In this document: positions 1 through 7,817 of the stretch, in pieces
Position numbering within the stretch: the stretch's first letter is position 1
How the letters are laid out: every line of letters begins with the position of its first letter
From: Bacteroidales bacterium
GTDB lineage: Bacteria > Bacteroidota > Bacteroidia > Bacteroidales > Muribaculaceae
Reading direction: 5' to 3'
Length of the DNA stretch: 64,000 nt
Assembly: GCA_004557825.1 (NCBI GenBank)
Contig: SFFL01000005.1
Span: 1-64,000, forward strand
Program-made: the position numbers and the translations under genes
Notes under the pieces: generated by a model
Told to the model about the DNA's origin: nothing
What the model saw: only the letters and a program-made list of their open reading frames with translations
Databases searched by the model: none

Positions 1-393
1 CACATTTTTGCATTCGCCGTAGAGCACGCCGAAGAAGCTGGCATAATGTTGATTATAGCAGTACAAGTTTTTGATGGCGTGATTCTTGCCGTCGAAAACA
101 ATGCGACGGTTGAAGGGCGCATCGACATTGAGCGGCTCCCAATCGATGCCTCGCATATCTATGTCGTTGGCAAGAATGAAGTATGTGGTTTCACCCTCTT
201 TGAGAAGGCTCTTCATATTGCGCAGATGATTGCGGTGCTTAAGCACGTAGGGGCTTTGCTTGGTGCCGCGACCTGTAGGTGTGAAGTCGGTAATGCCGAT
301 TTGAGCCACTTCACTCGCTGTGGAGGCCGCCATAGCCTGAGGCAATGACAGAAGCGCTATCGCTGCGAAGGTAAAGGATTTCAGTATTCTCAT
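1..393 (-). CDS. Secreted GLUG-repeat protein, N-terminal part (cut by window edge)
   Basis: The start codon is at 391-393 and the frame runs open to base 1, so about 131 residues are present and the C-terminus lies outside. It begins with a signal peptide (MRILKSF..., hydrophobic stretch, then QAMAA). The segment with FILANDIDM followed by WEPLN and then SFFGVLYGEC is shared with the GLUG proteins at 3164-4204 and 4236-6032, so it is a third paralogue. GLUG proteins are predicted extracellular beta-helix-like surface proteins of unknown ligand. Bases 1-85 are identical to 3845-3929, which indicates recent duplication or gene conversion. It lies beyond a strong terminator at 495-540, so it is probably transcribed separately from the SusCD locus. 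No function is assigned. Confidence 0.8.
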   Translation of the reverse strand, partial: MRILKSFTFAAIALLSLPQAMAASTASEVAQIGITDFTPTGRGTKQSPYVLKHRNHLRNMKSLLKEGETTYFILANDIDMRGIDWEPLNVDAPFNRRIVFDGKNHAIKNLYCYNQHYASFFGVLYGECKNV

Positions 394-425
394 ATAGCTT
401 AAATTAATTTCAAATATCGGGGAGA

Positions 426-472
426 GAGTTGCCAGATAAAATCGGGGGCAGAGTTGCCTGATAAAATCGGGG
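426..472. repeat. 22-bp direct repeat pair, IS21-like end remnant (tentative)
   Basis: Two copies of a 22-base sequence sit at 426-447 and 451-472, differing at one base. Each contains GTTGCC, then GATAAAATC, then GGGG. A partial third ATCGGGG precedes them near 416-422. Arrays of about 20-base direct repeats of this kind (GGCA, A/T-rich core, run of C or G) are typical of IS21-family ends. No transposase is present, so a solo end or remnant is the most I would claim. Confidence 0.4.
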
Positions 473-494
473 AAGCCGATGTCTGAAATATGAG

Positions 495-540
495 GAGGGT
501 GTATCAAAAAGCCGCAGAATACAGATTTTGACACACCCTC
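495..540 (-). terminator. Terminator of the SusCD locus transcript
   Basis: Bases 495-509 pair with 526-540 (15 positions, one mismatch) around a 16-base loop. The arms are GAGGGTGT and ACACCCTC, continuing into A/T-rich pairs. It lies about 40 bases past the stop codon of the BACON-domain gene and separates it from the next minus-strand gene. Confidence 0.65.
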
Positions 541-580
541 TTCGCGTTAAATCAAGAAATGAAAAGCTATTTCGACAGGA

Positions 581-2104
581 TTATCGAACGATGACTTTTA
601 CAGCCTTGGAAGTGCCGTTGGCGAAGGTGTCGCGGCGGATGCACAGACCCGATTCGGGTTTGCTGCTGAGCTTACGGCCGTATAGGTCAAAGTATTCGCT
701 GGAAACAGGAATGTCGGCGGTGACGGTTTCAAGGCCGGTAGGCACATTGCCCTGCTCTACAGTGAAGGTTGTGACATTGCCTGGAGCGGTGATGGTGAAC
801 TTGCCCGAGCGGGTCTGGTAGTTGCTGGCTCGCGATGCGGGTGTTTCAGCAGCATACTCGTTGGCTGTAATTGTGATTTTCTGCTTCTTGGTGGCAGCGT
901 CGCGGTCGCCGATTGTTACGGTGAACCATTCGTTGCTGTTGGTCAGGCCGGTGTTCTTGAGGTCGATGCTCGGAGTAAGCTCAATCTCTTTTGTGCCGCC
1001 AGTAAGCTCGAAGTGAGTTTCGAGTTTTTGAGTTTCCTCAGGAGTTACGATTACTTCATTCTGGAGGAGCAGGCCCACGGTGTAGCTGTGGAGATAGAGG
1101 TCGGGAGCCAGCCAGTTGTTGTCACGGGTGCCGTTGAGGCGGATATCCTTCCAGTAGCAGAGTTTGCCGTTTGCCAGATAAACGGCATTGGAGCTGATTT
1201 TCATAGAGGGGTCGCTCGACAGCACGGCGCCTGTCACGGCCTGGGAGTTCCAGAAGCCATCGATCATTACGGCCACCTTTTCGGTGATGTTGACATAACC
1301 GCCGGGGAAATACATAGGAATTGTAGCATAGCCCTTTTCATCTACAAAGGTCTTGAGATCCTCGCGGCCAACTTTGCAGGAAGCTATTTCATCGCCGAGG
1401 GTATTGTCTTCTTTGATGCGGTAGATGTGGCCGTTAAGGCTCTGGAGATTGCCGCCGGAGCCGTAGCCGTCGAAGCGGCCTGTCCAGACGATGCCTTTCA
1501 CGCCGTAAGGGGCGGTGGGCTGGTTGATGACGAAGCCTAAAGCAGCGGGCTTGAATGTAGCCTGGTTGGCGCTTGCGGGCTGATAATAGAAATCGTTGGG
1601 GAGCGAGAGCGAAGGCTGATATACGAGTTCATAGCTGCCGTCGCCGGTAATACCGGCCTGAGCCTTGTTCATATCGGCGGGGGAGTACTGCACGGCGAAT
1701 TCGCTTACGTGCGAGTCGCCGGCATTGCGCACCTTGTCGGCCATCTTCACGCCATTGAGTGAAGGAGCGTCAAACGAATCATAGGAGGAAAGGATGGCAG
1801 GAGTGGTGAGCTTCTGTCCCTGGATGGTCACGGTTTTCCAACCGTTCTCATAGGTGGAGTAGCTCCATTGGTAGGCGGAAGCGTCGTCAACGACAGAGCC
1901 GTCGGCATTTTTGATATCGTCGGCAAGCCACACCATTTCAGCCCCCGAGGGGATAAGAATTTCTGTGCCTTTCAGGGCCTTGCCGAAATTGCCTGCACCG
2001 GCAATCCAACCACGGTAGAAGCCGCCGGCCGGGAGCGCATACTGTGCGCTTGCCGAAGCTGTACCGATAAGTGCGGTGAGTATGATGGTATTAATCTTTT
2101 TCAT
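581..2104 (-). CDS. Secreted BACON-domain protein
   Basis: 507 residues. A signal peptide (MKKINTIILTALIG..., cleavage after ASASA) marks it for export. The first 350 residues or so match no family I recognise. Residues from about 355 to 455 look like a BACON-type beta-sandwich domain, ending in a strand with FTITAPGNVTTFTVEQG. The last 40 residues (YFDLYGRKL... to a basic VIVR end) resemble the C-terminal sorting-type tails of Bacteroidetes secreted proteins. BACON domains usually bind mucin or carbohydrate or act as spacers. It is the last gene before the terminator at 495-540, 21 bases downstream of the phosphodiester glycosidase gene, so it is probably an accessory surface protein of the same locus. 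Confidence 0.8.
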   Translation of the reverse strand: MKKINTIILTALIGTASASAQYALPAGGFYRGWIAGAGNFGKALKGTEILIPSGAEMVWLADDIKNADGSVVDDASAYQWSYSTYENGWKTVTIQGQKLTTPAILSSYDSFDAPSLNGVKMADKVRNAGDSHVSEFAVQYSPADMNKAQAGITGDGSYELVYQPSLSLPNDFYYQPASANQATFKPAALGFVINQPTAPYGVKGIVWTGRFDGYGSGGNLQSLNGHIYRIKEDNTLGDEIASCKVGREDLKTFVDEKGYATIPMYFPGGYVNITEKVAVMIDGFWNSQAVTGAVLSSDPSMKISSNAVYLANGKLCYWKDIRLNGTRDNNWLAPDLYLHSYTVGLLLQNEVIVTPEETQKLETHFELTGGTKEIELTPSIDLKNTGLTNSNEWFTVTIGDRDAATKKQKITITANEYAAETPASRASNYQTRSGKFTITAPGNVTTFTVEQGNVPTGLETVTADIPVSSEYFDLYGRKLSSKPESGLCIRRDTFANGTSKAVKVIVR

Positions 2105-2125
2105 AGATTCGACTGTGTTTGGGAA

Positions 2126-3145
2126 TTATTTTTTTGTAATTACAAAATGGGAGTTGACAGGGCGCTCTCCATCGTGGTCGAACACCTCGTTGTCGGTGGG
2201 ATAGTTCATCACATGTGTTGTGGGGTCGCCAAGACCTTTGATGCACATAGTGGTAGAGCCACCGCCATCCATATTGAGCGCATAGAGGGGATTGAAATAG
2301 TGAACAAGGAATTCTGTAAGCTCGCGGGCGTTCATACCTTCAGCCTTGCCGGGCCAGCGGCCGTCGACGGTGATGAGCAGCAGGTCGCGGTCTTCGGTGA
2401 GAGCAACAGCGGTGCGCGGATGCCTTACACCCTGATGGCGACGGTAGTCTTCGGGATCCATATTCTTGAAATCATCCCAGGTGAGGGAAGGATCTACGAA
2501 TGTGAGGCCTACGGCTTCACCGTTGTCGATGAGCATAGGTGCGCTTGCCACAAGATTCTTGTGCTTGTCGTTTTTATAGGTGACGATAGCGTCGGCATTG
2601 TTCTTGCCGGCGAAAATCATACCGAGGTCGGTGGTGTTTGACCAGAAGATGGCACCTTCGTGTTTCCAAAAACGCAGATGGTCAGAGGGAAGTGTTACTT
2701 CGGAAATCTTGAAATTGTTGGTTTTCAGATACACAGCTTCGTGCTCGTAGGCAGCATTGACCGATGCCACAGCATTGGGAGTGGTGCGGAGAGCGTCAGA
2801 GCATTTGATGCCGGAGGTGTTGCAGCGCAGCTCCAGGCCGTAAGCTTTATTGGTGAGGTCAAGTTCGAGAACGTTGATAATCTGGGGCGAACCGGAGATA
2901 GGCTCGCTGCCTTCATAGTGATAGTACACCAGACCATCGGCGATTGCGTTTTCCTGCCAACCGGTTTTGTCGAGGAGGGTAGTGACCTTTTCGACCTGCT
3001 GGCCGGGATTGCCAGGAGTTTCAGTGCCGGAGCCGTTGGCAGGGAGTTGCGGGCGGTGGGGCTCAAAGTCGCTTCCACACGCCACAACCGCCAGGAGGGT
3101 GGCACTGGCAAGTATGCCGGTTTTGAAAAGATTCATAATCTTCAT
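2126..3145 (-). CDS. Phosphodiester glycosidase (NAGPA-type) lipoprotein
   Basis: 339 residues. A lipoprotein signal peptide with Cys23 (VVACGSD) places it at a membrane. The body matches the phosphodiester glycosidase / NAGPA family: RHPRTAV at 241-247, DGR at 261-263 and the hallmark DGGGST at 293-298 are all intact. The founding member is the mammalian uncovering enzyme, which removes GlcNAc from GlcNAc-1-phospho-6-mannose; bacterial members are assumed to cleave sugar-1-phosphodiesters. Its position in a SusCD locus suggests hydrolysis of a phosphodiester-linked glycan at the cell surface. It is the active counterpart of the degenerate domain in 4236-6032. The substrate is inferred, the family is clear. 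Confidence 0.85.
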   Translation of the reverse strand: MKIMNLFKTGILASATLLAVVACGSDFEPHRPQLPANGSGTETPGNPGQQVEKVTTLLDKTGWQENAIADGLVYYHYEGSEPISGSPQIINVLELDLTNKAYGLELRCNTSGIKCSDALRTTPNAVASVNAAYEHEAVYLKTNNFKISEVTLPSDHLRFWKHEGAIFWSNTTDLGMIFAGKNNADAIVTYKNDKHKNLVASAPMLIDNGEAVGLTFVDPSLTWDDFKNMDPEDYRRHQGVRHPRTAVALTEDRDLLLITVDGRWPGKAEGMNARELTEFLVHYFNPLYALNMDGGGSTTMCIKGLGDPTTHVMNYPTDNEVFDHDGERPVNSHFVITKK

Positions 3146-3163
3146 TAAAAGCGAATTAAAAAA

Positions 3164-4204
3164 TTATTCCCAACGGAGAATGGGTTCCTGTCCGGAAAGA
3201 TCCCAGACTGTTTCATCCCATCCGAGAGTTTTAGCAGCGGAGATGGCGTTGGTGGTTTCGGTGCCGTGAACGGACTCTTTCCAGCTGGGCTTGTTAGCGT
3301 CAGGGCAGCCGTCGCTTGCGCTGGTGGTAAGATTGTATTCGGTTGCAGCGTTGCAATAGTTGGTGACATTATCACCTGCCTTGCCTGAACTGATTGCATT
3401 GGATGTGAATTTTCCGGCTAATTTCGAATGCCAGGCAATGCATTTGTCAACTTTAAGGGCGCCATTCCAGCATATACCTACGATGCCACCGGTACGAAGG
3501 TCGTTGGTTTTGGTGTGCTTGATTTCACCTTTCACAAAGCAGTTGGTGATCGTATTCATATCACCGTCGGCTGTACCTATAACACCACCTACACTTTGGT
3601 TGCTGTTAGTGTGATGTGTATGAACGGTAGCATTCACATAGCAGTTGTTGATTGTAGCTCCCTTGCTGCATCCTGCGAGGCCACCGACCTGAATTCCGTC
3701 GGTCCAGTATGCATAGATATAACCGTCTTCAACAGATACGTGATCAACTGTGCCGGGCTTATTGTTTGTGCCGATATAGCCGCCGACCACACCTATGTGC
3801 GACAGTCCGGATTTTTCGCTGTATATGCGTGGATTGATAAAGCGCACATTTTTGCATTCGCCGTAGAGCACGCCGAAGAAGCTGGCATAATGTTGATTAT
3901 AGCAGTACAAGTTTTTGATGGCGTGATTCGCGTTGTTGAGTGGTTCCCATACAATGCCTTGCATATCGATGTCGTTGCCGAGGATGAAATATACTGTTTC
4001 GTCCTTTTTGAGAAGGCTCTTCATATTGCGCATATGATTGCGGTTCTCGAGCACGTAAGGGCTTGTTTCGGTGCCTTCGCCCGAAATGGGGTATTCGGTG
4101 ATACCGACCTGCACGGTTTCAGGAGCGGTTTCCTGAGCGGCGATTGCCTGAGGCAAAGCGAGTGATGCTAATGCAGCAATGGTAAAGATTTTAAGTGTTT
4201 TCAT
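3164..4204 (-). CDS. Secreted GLUG-repeat protein
   Basis: 346 residues with a signal peptide (MKTLKIFTIAALASLALPQ, AIAA). The mature protein carries GLUG-type repeats, seen as recurrent VGGYIGT, VGGLAG, VGGVIG and GGIVG segments between about residues 140 and 260, each followed by NCYV/NCFV-type strands. This predicts a right-handed beta-helix-like extracellular domain. The C-terminus (LGWDETVWDLSG, ending LRWE) matches that of 4236-6032. It sits between the pseudo-glycosidase/GLUG lipoprotein and the phosphodiester glycosidase with gaps of 31 and 18 bases, so it is in the operon. Part of it (3845-3929) is identical to the window's first 85 bases. The role is unknown; glycan binding is a guess. 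Confidence 0.85.
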   Translation of the reverse strand: MKTLKIFTIAALASLALPQAIAAQETAPETVQVGITEYPISGEGTETSPYVLENRNHMRNMKSLLKKDETVYFILGNDIDMQGIVWEPLNNANHAIKNLYCYNQHYASFFGVLYGECKNVRFINPRIYSEKSGLSHIGVVGGYIGTNNKPGTVDHVSVEDGYIYAYWTDGIQVGGLAGCSKGATINNCYVNATVHTHHTNSNQSVGGVIGTADGDMNTITNCFVKGEIKHTKTNDLRTGGIVGICWNGALKVDKCIAWHSKLAGKFTSNAISSGKAGDNVTNYCNAATEYNLTTSASDGCPDANKPSWKESVHGTETTNAISAAKTLGWDETVWDLSGQEPILRWE

Positions 4205-4235
4205 AAATGGTAATATTTATTTTGAATGTTAATGA

Positions 4236-6032
4236 TTATTCCCAACGGAGCTTAGGCATAGTGCCGGAGAGATCCCAGATGGTTTCGTCCCAGCCAAGTG
4301 CCTTTGCAGCGTCAATGATATTGTCGGAAAGAGTTCCTTCAATCGACTGGTCGCCCACACGTCCTTTATAAGCTTCTGTATAAGCAGGAGAGGGGTTGTC
4401 GTTCTCAAAGAGAGTGAGCACGCAGTCGCGGCGTCCGTAGTTGGTGCCGAGGGTATTGCCGGAGTCGTATTTTGTACGGCCGCCTACACGGTTGCTGGCC
4501 CAAGCACCGGTGAGCGACGACATCCAGCCGATATTGTTGCGGAGCGTCCAGCCGAGATTGTTGTCGGCATAGCCCCAGATACCGCCCACAGTGTTGTACT
4601 TGATGGCGTCGATCGAGCCGGTGGCGTAGCAATATTCTACGGTGGCGTTGGCTTTAAACTGGCCGATGATGCCGCCGCAGCCTACATTCCACTGCGCTTT
4701 CTGGCAAACGAGTGTGACGTCGGCGTAGGTGTTGCGGACGGTGCCCTCGCAGGCATATCCTGCCACACCACCCATCTTCGGGGTGTACTGCACGCCGGTG
4801 GAGAGATTGCCTTCGGTGATGGCTACCTGCTCTACCAGGCCGGGCTTGCCCACGGTGCCGATATAGCCGCCGACCACGCCGCATGCCGAATTGGATGTGT
4901 TGGTGATTACCGGCTTATGGAATTTCACATTGCGGCATTCGCCGTAGAGCACGCCGAAGAAAGAGGGATAGTTCTTGTAGTCGCAGTGGAAATTGCTGAT
5001 GGTGTATCCTTTGCCGTCGAAATAGATGGCGCAGTCGAATGGGTCGGCCTGGTTCAGGGGCACCCATCCTTCGATGGAGGACATGTCGATGTCGGCGCCC
5101 AGTTCGAAGTAGACAGGATGCTCGGGTGAGAGCACTGATAGCATATTGTTGATATGCCGGGGGAGCTTTATTACATAGGGAGAGTCCTCGGTGCCTTCGC
5201 CGGAAGCAAAAGGTGTGTTGAATACACCGTAGATTACGGTCTTGGCAGCCTTGACAGCCTGCTCGTTTTTCTCCTTGAGCCAGAGGGCGGTGTTGTCGGT
5301 GAGAGTCATAGCCTCGGTCATACCCTGCACCTGAGCGATGAGGGCCGCTTCGGCGAGAGTGGCGCCGGCGGCTGATGCATCCTTATCGATGAAGAGCATC
5401 ACGAGTTCGCCATTGCGCGTCTTGCCTATGATGGTGTGAGCAGTGCGCTGGCTGTCGGCCTGCGGGAGCACTGCCCCCTGGGTTACCAGATGTGTGCCGC
5501 CGGCAAGGATGGTGGTGTAGCGCTCTTTCATAATGCTGTAGAACTGCGGGGCGCTTGCTATCACATCGCATATTTCGCCGGTAGCGTCGGAAGCTATTAC
5601 AAAGGCTGCGCTGCCGTCGGAGGCTGCGCTCTTTTCGGTGATAACCTTGCCGTCGATTACGAGAAGATCAGGCTCAAAGCCGTTTACGGCGAATGAGGCG
5701 TCCTCGTCGGTGACGCGGTCGAGGGTGGCGTCATTGTCGTTGGCGGCAATGTGAGTCATAAAGAGCGACTGGCTGTAGGTGAGCTTGCGCAGCGACTGCT
5801 GCACGCCCCACATCTGCAGGGATGTGGATGCCATCTTGGCACCGCAGTCGAGGTCGTTTTCATCCCAGGTGGCTCTTGTGAGCGCCAGCGAGTCGGGATT
5901 CCATTTCAGTTGCTGATTGTATTTCTGGGCAAAGATGTCATCCCACCAGCTGTTGTCGGCGTCGTCGCTGCAAGATGCAAATCCGCCTGCCATTGCACTC
6001 AGCAGAAGTATATTGCAAATCAGTTTTTTCAT
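4236..6032 (-). CDS. Lipoprotein: degenerate phosphodiester-glycosidase domain fused to GLUG repeats
   Basis: 598 residues, lipobox Cys21 (GGFASCSDD). Residues about 75-255 follow the NAGPA fold order seen in the neighbour at 2126-3145: AVNGFEPDLLVIDGKV matches the N-terminal strands, QRTAHT (195-200) the RHPRTAV motif, FIDKD (214-218) the VDGR motif, and LTDNTALW (244-251) the position of DGGGST. The catalytic glycines and acidic residues are therefore gone. Residues from about 278 onward are GLUG repeats closely similar to 3164-4204, ending LGWDETIWDLSG...LRWE. I infer a binding or scaffolding pseudoenzyme anchored at the surface. It follows susD directly (24-base gap), the usual place for a surface glycan-binding protein. 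Confidence 0.8.
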   Translation of the reverse strand: MKKLICNILLLSAMAGGFASCSDDADNSWWDDIFAQKYNQQLKWNPDSLALTRATWDENDLDCGAKMASTSLQMWGVQQSLRKLTYSQSLFMTHIAANDNDATLDRVTDEDASFAVNGFEPDLLVIDGKVITEKSAASDGSAAFVIASDATGEICDVIASAPQFYSIMKERYTTILAGGTHLVTQGAVLPQADSQRTAHTIIGKTRNGELVMLFIDKDASAAGATLAEAALIAQVQGMTEAMTLTDNTALWLKEKNEQAVKAAKTVIYGVFNTPFASGEGTEDSPYVIKLPRHINNMLSVLSPEHPVYFELGADIDMSSIEGWVPLNQADPFDCAIYFDGKGYTISNFHCDYKNYPSFFGVLYGECRNVKFHKPVITNTSNSACGVVGGYIGTVGKPGLVEQVAITEGNLSTGVQYTPKMGGVAGYACEGTVRNTYADVTLVCQKAQWNVGCGGIIGQFKANATVEYCYATGSIDAIKYNTVGGIWGYADNNLGWTLRNNIGWMSSLTGAWASNRVGGRTKYDSGNTLGTNYGRRDCVLTLFENDNPSPAYTEAYKGRVGDQSIEGTLSDNIIDAAKALGWDETIWDLSGTMPKLRWE

Positions 6033-6056
6033 CAGTTAGAATTTTTGAGGTTATTT

Positions 6057-7805
6057 TCAGATGCCGAGGCCGTCGTTCCAGCCGGGATTCTGTGTGAGCT
6101 GAGGGTTGAGGATTCGGTCTTTGGAGGGAATGTAGTAGAAGTAATCGCGCTCCTCATTCCAGTTGCGCACGATAGTTTCGTGGGTGATGATGTTGCCCCA
6201 GGTGCCGTGTTCGAGGTAAACGTTGTCGCCGATTTTCAGCACGGTGGAGAGGGTTGAGGAGCCGGAGCCGTCGGAGACGAATACATCGTTTGTGCCGTCG
6301 CCGTCGAGGTCATATTCGCCAGGGCCGGGGATGTAGATGCCACGGAAGGGCTGGTTGATTGCAGCGCCCTCTTTCCAGCGCATCAGGTCGTTGTAACGCA
6401 GACCCTCAAAAGCCAGCTCAATGGTGCGCTCGCGGCGGATTTCGAGAATCACGCCCTTGTTTGCGCCCTTGTCGACATTGGGGTAGCCATATTCGGGAGT
6501 CTCAAGGATAGCATCGGGATTACTGTTTGCATCGGCGAGTTTCAGGTTGGGCATATTCACACGGTTGCGGAGCAGCTTGATCGAGCGGTCGATGTCGTCC
6601 TGTGTGATAGTGCCCAGCTCGGCTTTTGCCTCGGCAAAGTTCAGCAGCACTTCGGCGTAGCGGAATACGGGAAGGTCAACATCGCTGCCGTTGGTGTCGG
6701 CGTTCTTGTCGTTGACGATGAACTTGGTCTGCTGGTAACCCAGACGGGTAAGGGTAAGGTCGGGCACGGTGCGCTCGCCGCCATGTGTGTAGCCGGGAGC
6801 CCAGAGGGTCTGCGACATACGCGGATCGCGGTCCTTCACCTCATACTTAAGCTGTAGAGTCTGCCAATCGGTGCGGTCGGTGAATCGGCTGCCATCTTTC
6901 ATAAGATAGATTTTGGCCAGACGGGCTGTGGCGCCGTGGTTGGCATTTCCGGGGAAGTAGACATACTTGTTGGCGTCGTGCCAGATTTTGGTGCCCATAT
7001 CATAGTGGATGGCGAGAATATATTCCTGCGCGGTGGCATTGATGGAGCGGAACATCTCGGCGTAGGGCTGTGTGCCCTGGTTGTAGATGGTGTAGCCACC
7101 CTCTTTCATAATGGCATCGGAAGCTTCGGCGCAGGCCTTGAGGTATTTCTGCCAGTCGGCGATTCCGTGATATTTGCGGAATGTGCCCTCAAAGAGGCAG
7201 GCGCGCGATTTTAGAGCCAGCGCTGTCCAGCGGTTGATGGAGTAGGTGGTGCGCTCGGAGGTGAGATGGGCAGCGGCATAGTCGAGGTCGGCGAGGATGT
7301 TCTGAATCACCAGCTCGCGGGGGTCGCGTGCTTTGTAAAGCTCGGGCGAATCGGAGCCGAGTGCTGTGTCATACCAGGGCACATCGCCGAAGAACTGCAG
7401 CTTCTTCAGATAGAAGAATGCGCGGAAAAATCGGGCGATGCCGTCGTACTTTTCACGCACTGTCACATCTGGGCAGTTGCCTGAATTCTCAAGGAAGAAG
7501 TTGATGTCGCGCAGACGCTCCCAGTTCCAGTGCGAGCTGGTCTCGGTGACGTAGCGCTGGCAGGAGATGGCGTTATCAAGTTCACGCGGAATGTTGATAT
7601 CGCCTGGATCCATATAGATGTCCTGAGCGTAGAAAGCTTTGCCGTAGAACTTGTTGGTGTACATTTCCAGCTGCGAAGCGTCCTTGAAGAATGTCTCAGG
7701 GGTGAGCTTGTCCTGGGGAGTGACATCCAGGGTGTCATCGCAGGATATGAGGGCGGAGGCAGCCAGAAGCATCGACGCCGCTTTATTGAATATAGTAGTT
7801 TTCAT
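6057..7805 (-). CDS. SusD/RagB-family surface glycan-binding lipoprotein
   Basis: About 582 residues from the second ATG; the ATG two codons upstream (7811) is equally possible. The lipobox is ALISCDD. The N-terminal region with LDVTPQDKLTPETFFKD, the long helical TPR-like middle, and the C-terminal ERTIELAFEGLRYNDLMRWK block are diagnostic of SusD/RagB proteins. These cap the SusC transporter at the cell surface and bind glycan before import. It is immediately downstream of the susC gene (7818), as in almost all such pairs. The C-terminal region near residue 495 contains a calcium-binding-like YDLDGDGTNDVFVSDG segment. The frame appears intact, unlike that of its SusC partner. Confidence 0.93.
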   Translation of the reverse strand: MKTTIFNKAASMLLAASALISCDDTLDVTPQDKLTPETFFKDASQLEMYTNKFYGKAFYAQDIYMDPGDINIPRELDNAISCQRYVTETSSHWNWERLRDINFFLENSGNCPDVTVREKYDGIARFFRAFFYLKKLQFFGDVPWYDTALGSDSPELYKARDPRELVIQNILADLDYAAAHLTSERTTYSINRWTALALKSRACLFEGTFRKYHGIADWQKYLKACAEASDAIMKEGGYTIYNQGTQPYAEMFRSINATAQEYILAIHYDMGTKIWHDANKYVYFPGNANHGATARLAKIYLMKDGSRFTDRTDWQTLQLKYEVKDRDPRMSQTLWAPGYTHGGERTVPDLTLTRLGYQQTKFIVNDKNADTNGSDVDLPVFRYAEVLLNFAEAKAELGTITQDDIDRSIKLLRNRVNMPNLKLADANSNPDAILETPEYGYPNVDKGANKGVILEIRRERTIELAFEGLRYNDLMRWKEGAAINQPFRGIYIPGPGEYDLDGDGTNDVFVSDGSGSSTLSTVLKIGDNVYLEHGTWGNIITHETIVRNWNEERDYFYYIPSKDRILNPQLTQNPGWNDGLGI

Positions 7806-7817
7806 AGTCATGCGATA

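Noticed and set aside
1868..2641. A 257-codon plus-strand frame across the BACON and phosphodiester-glycosidase genes
   Set aside because: It spans two real minus-strand genes and their junction and looks like no protein family.
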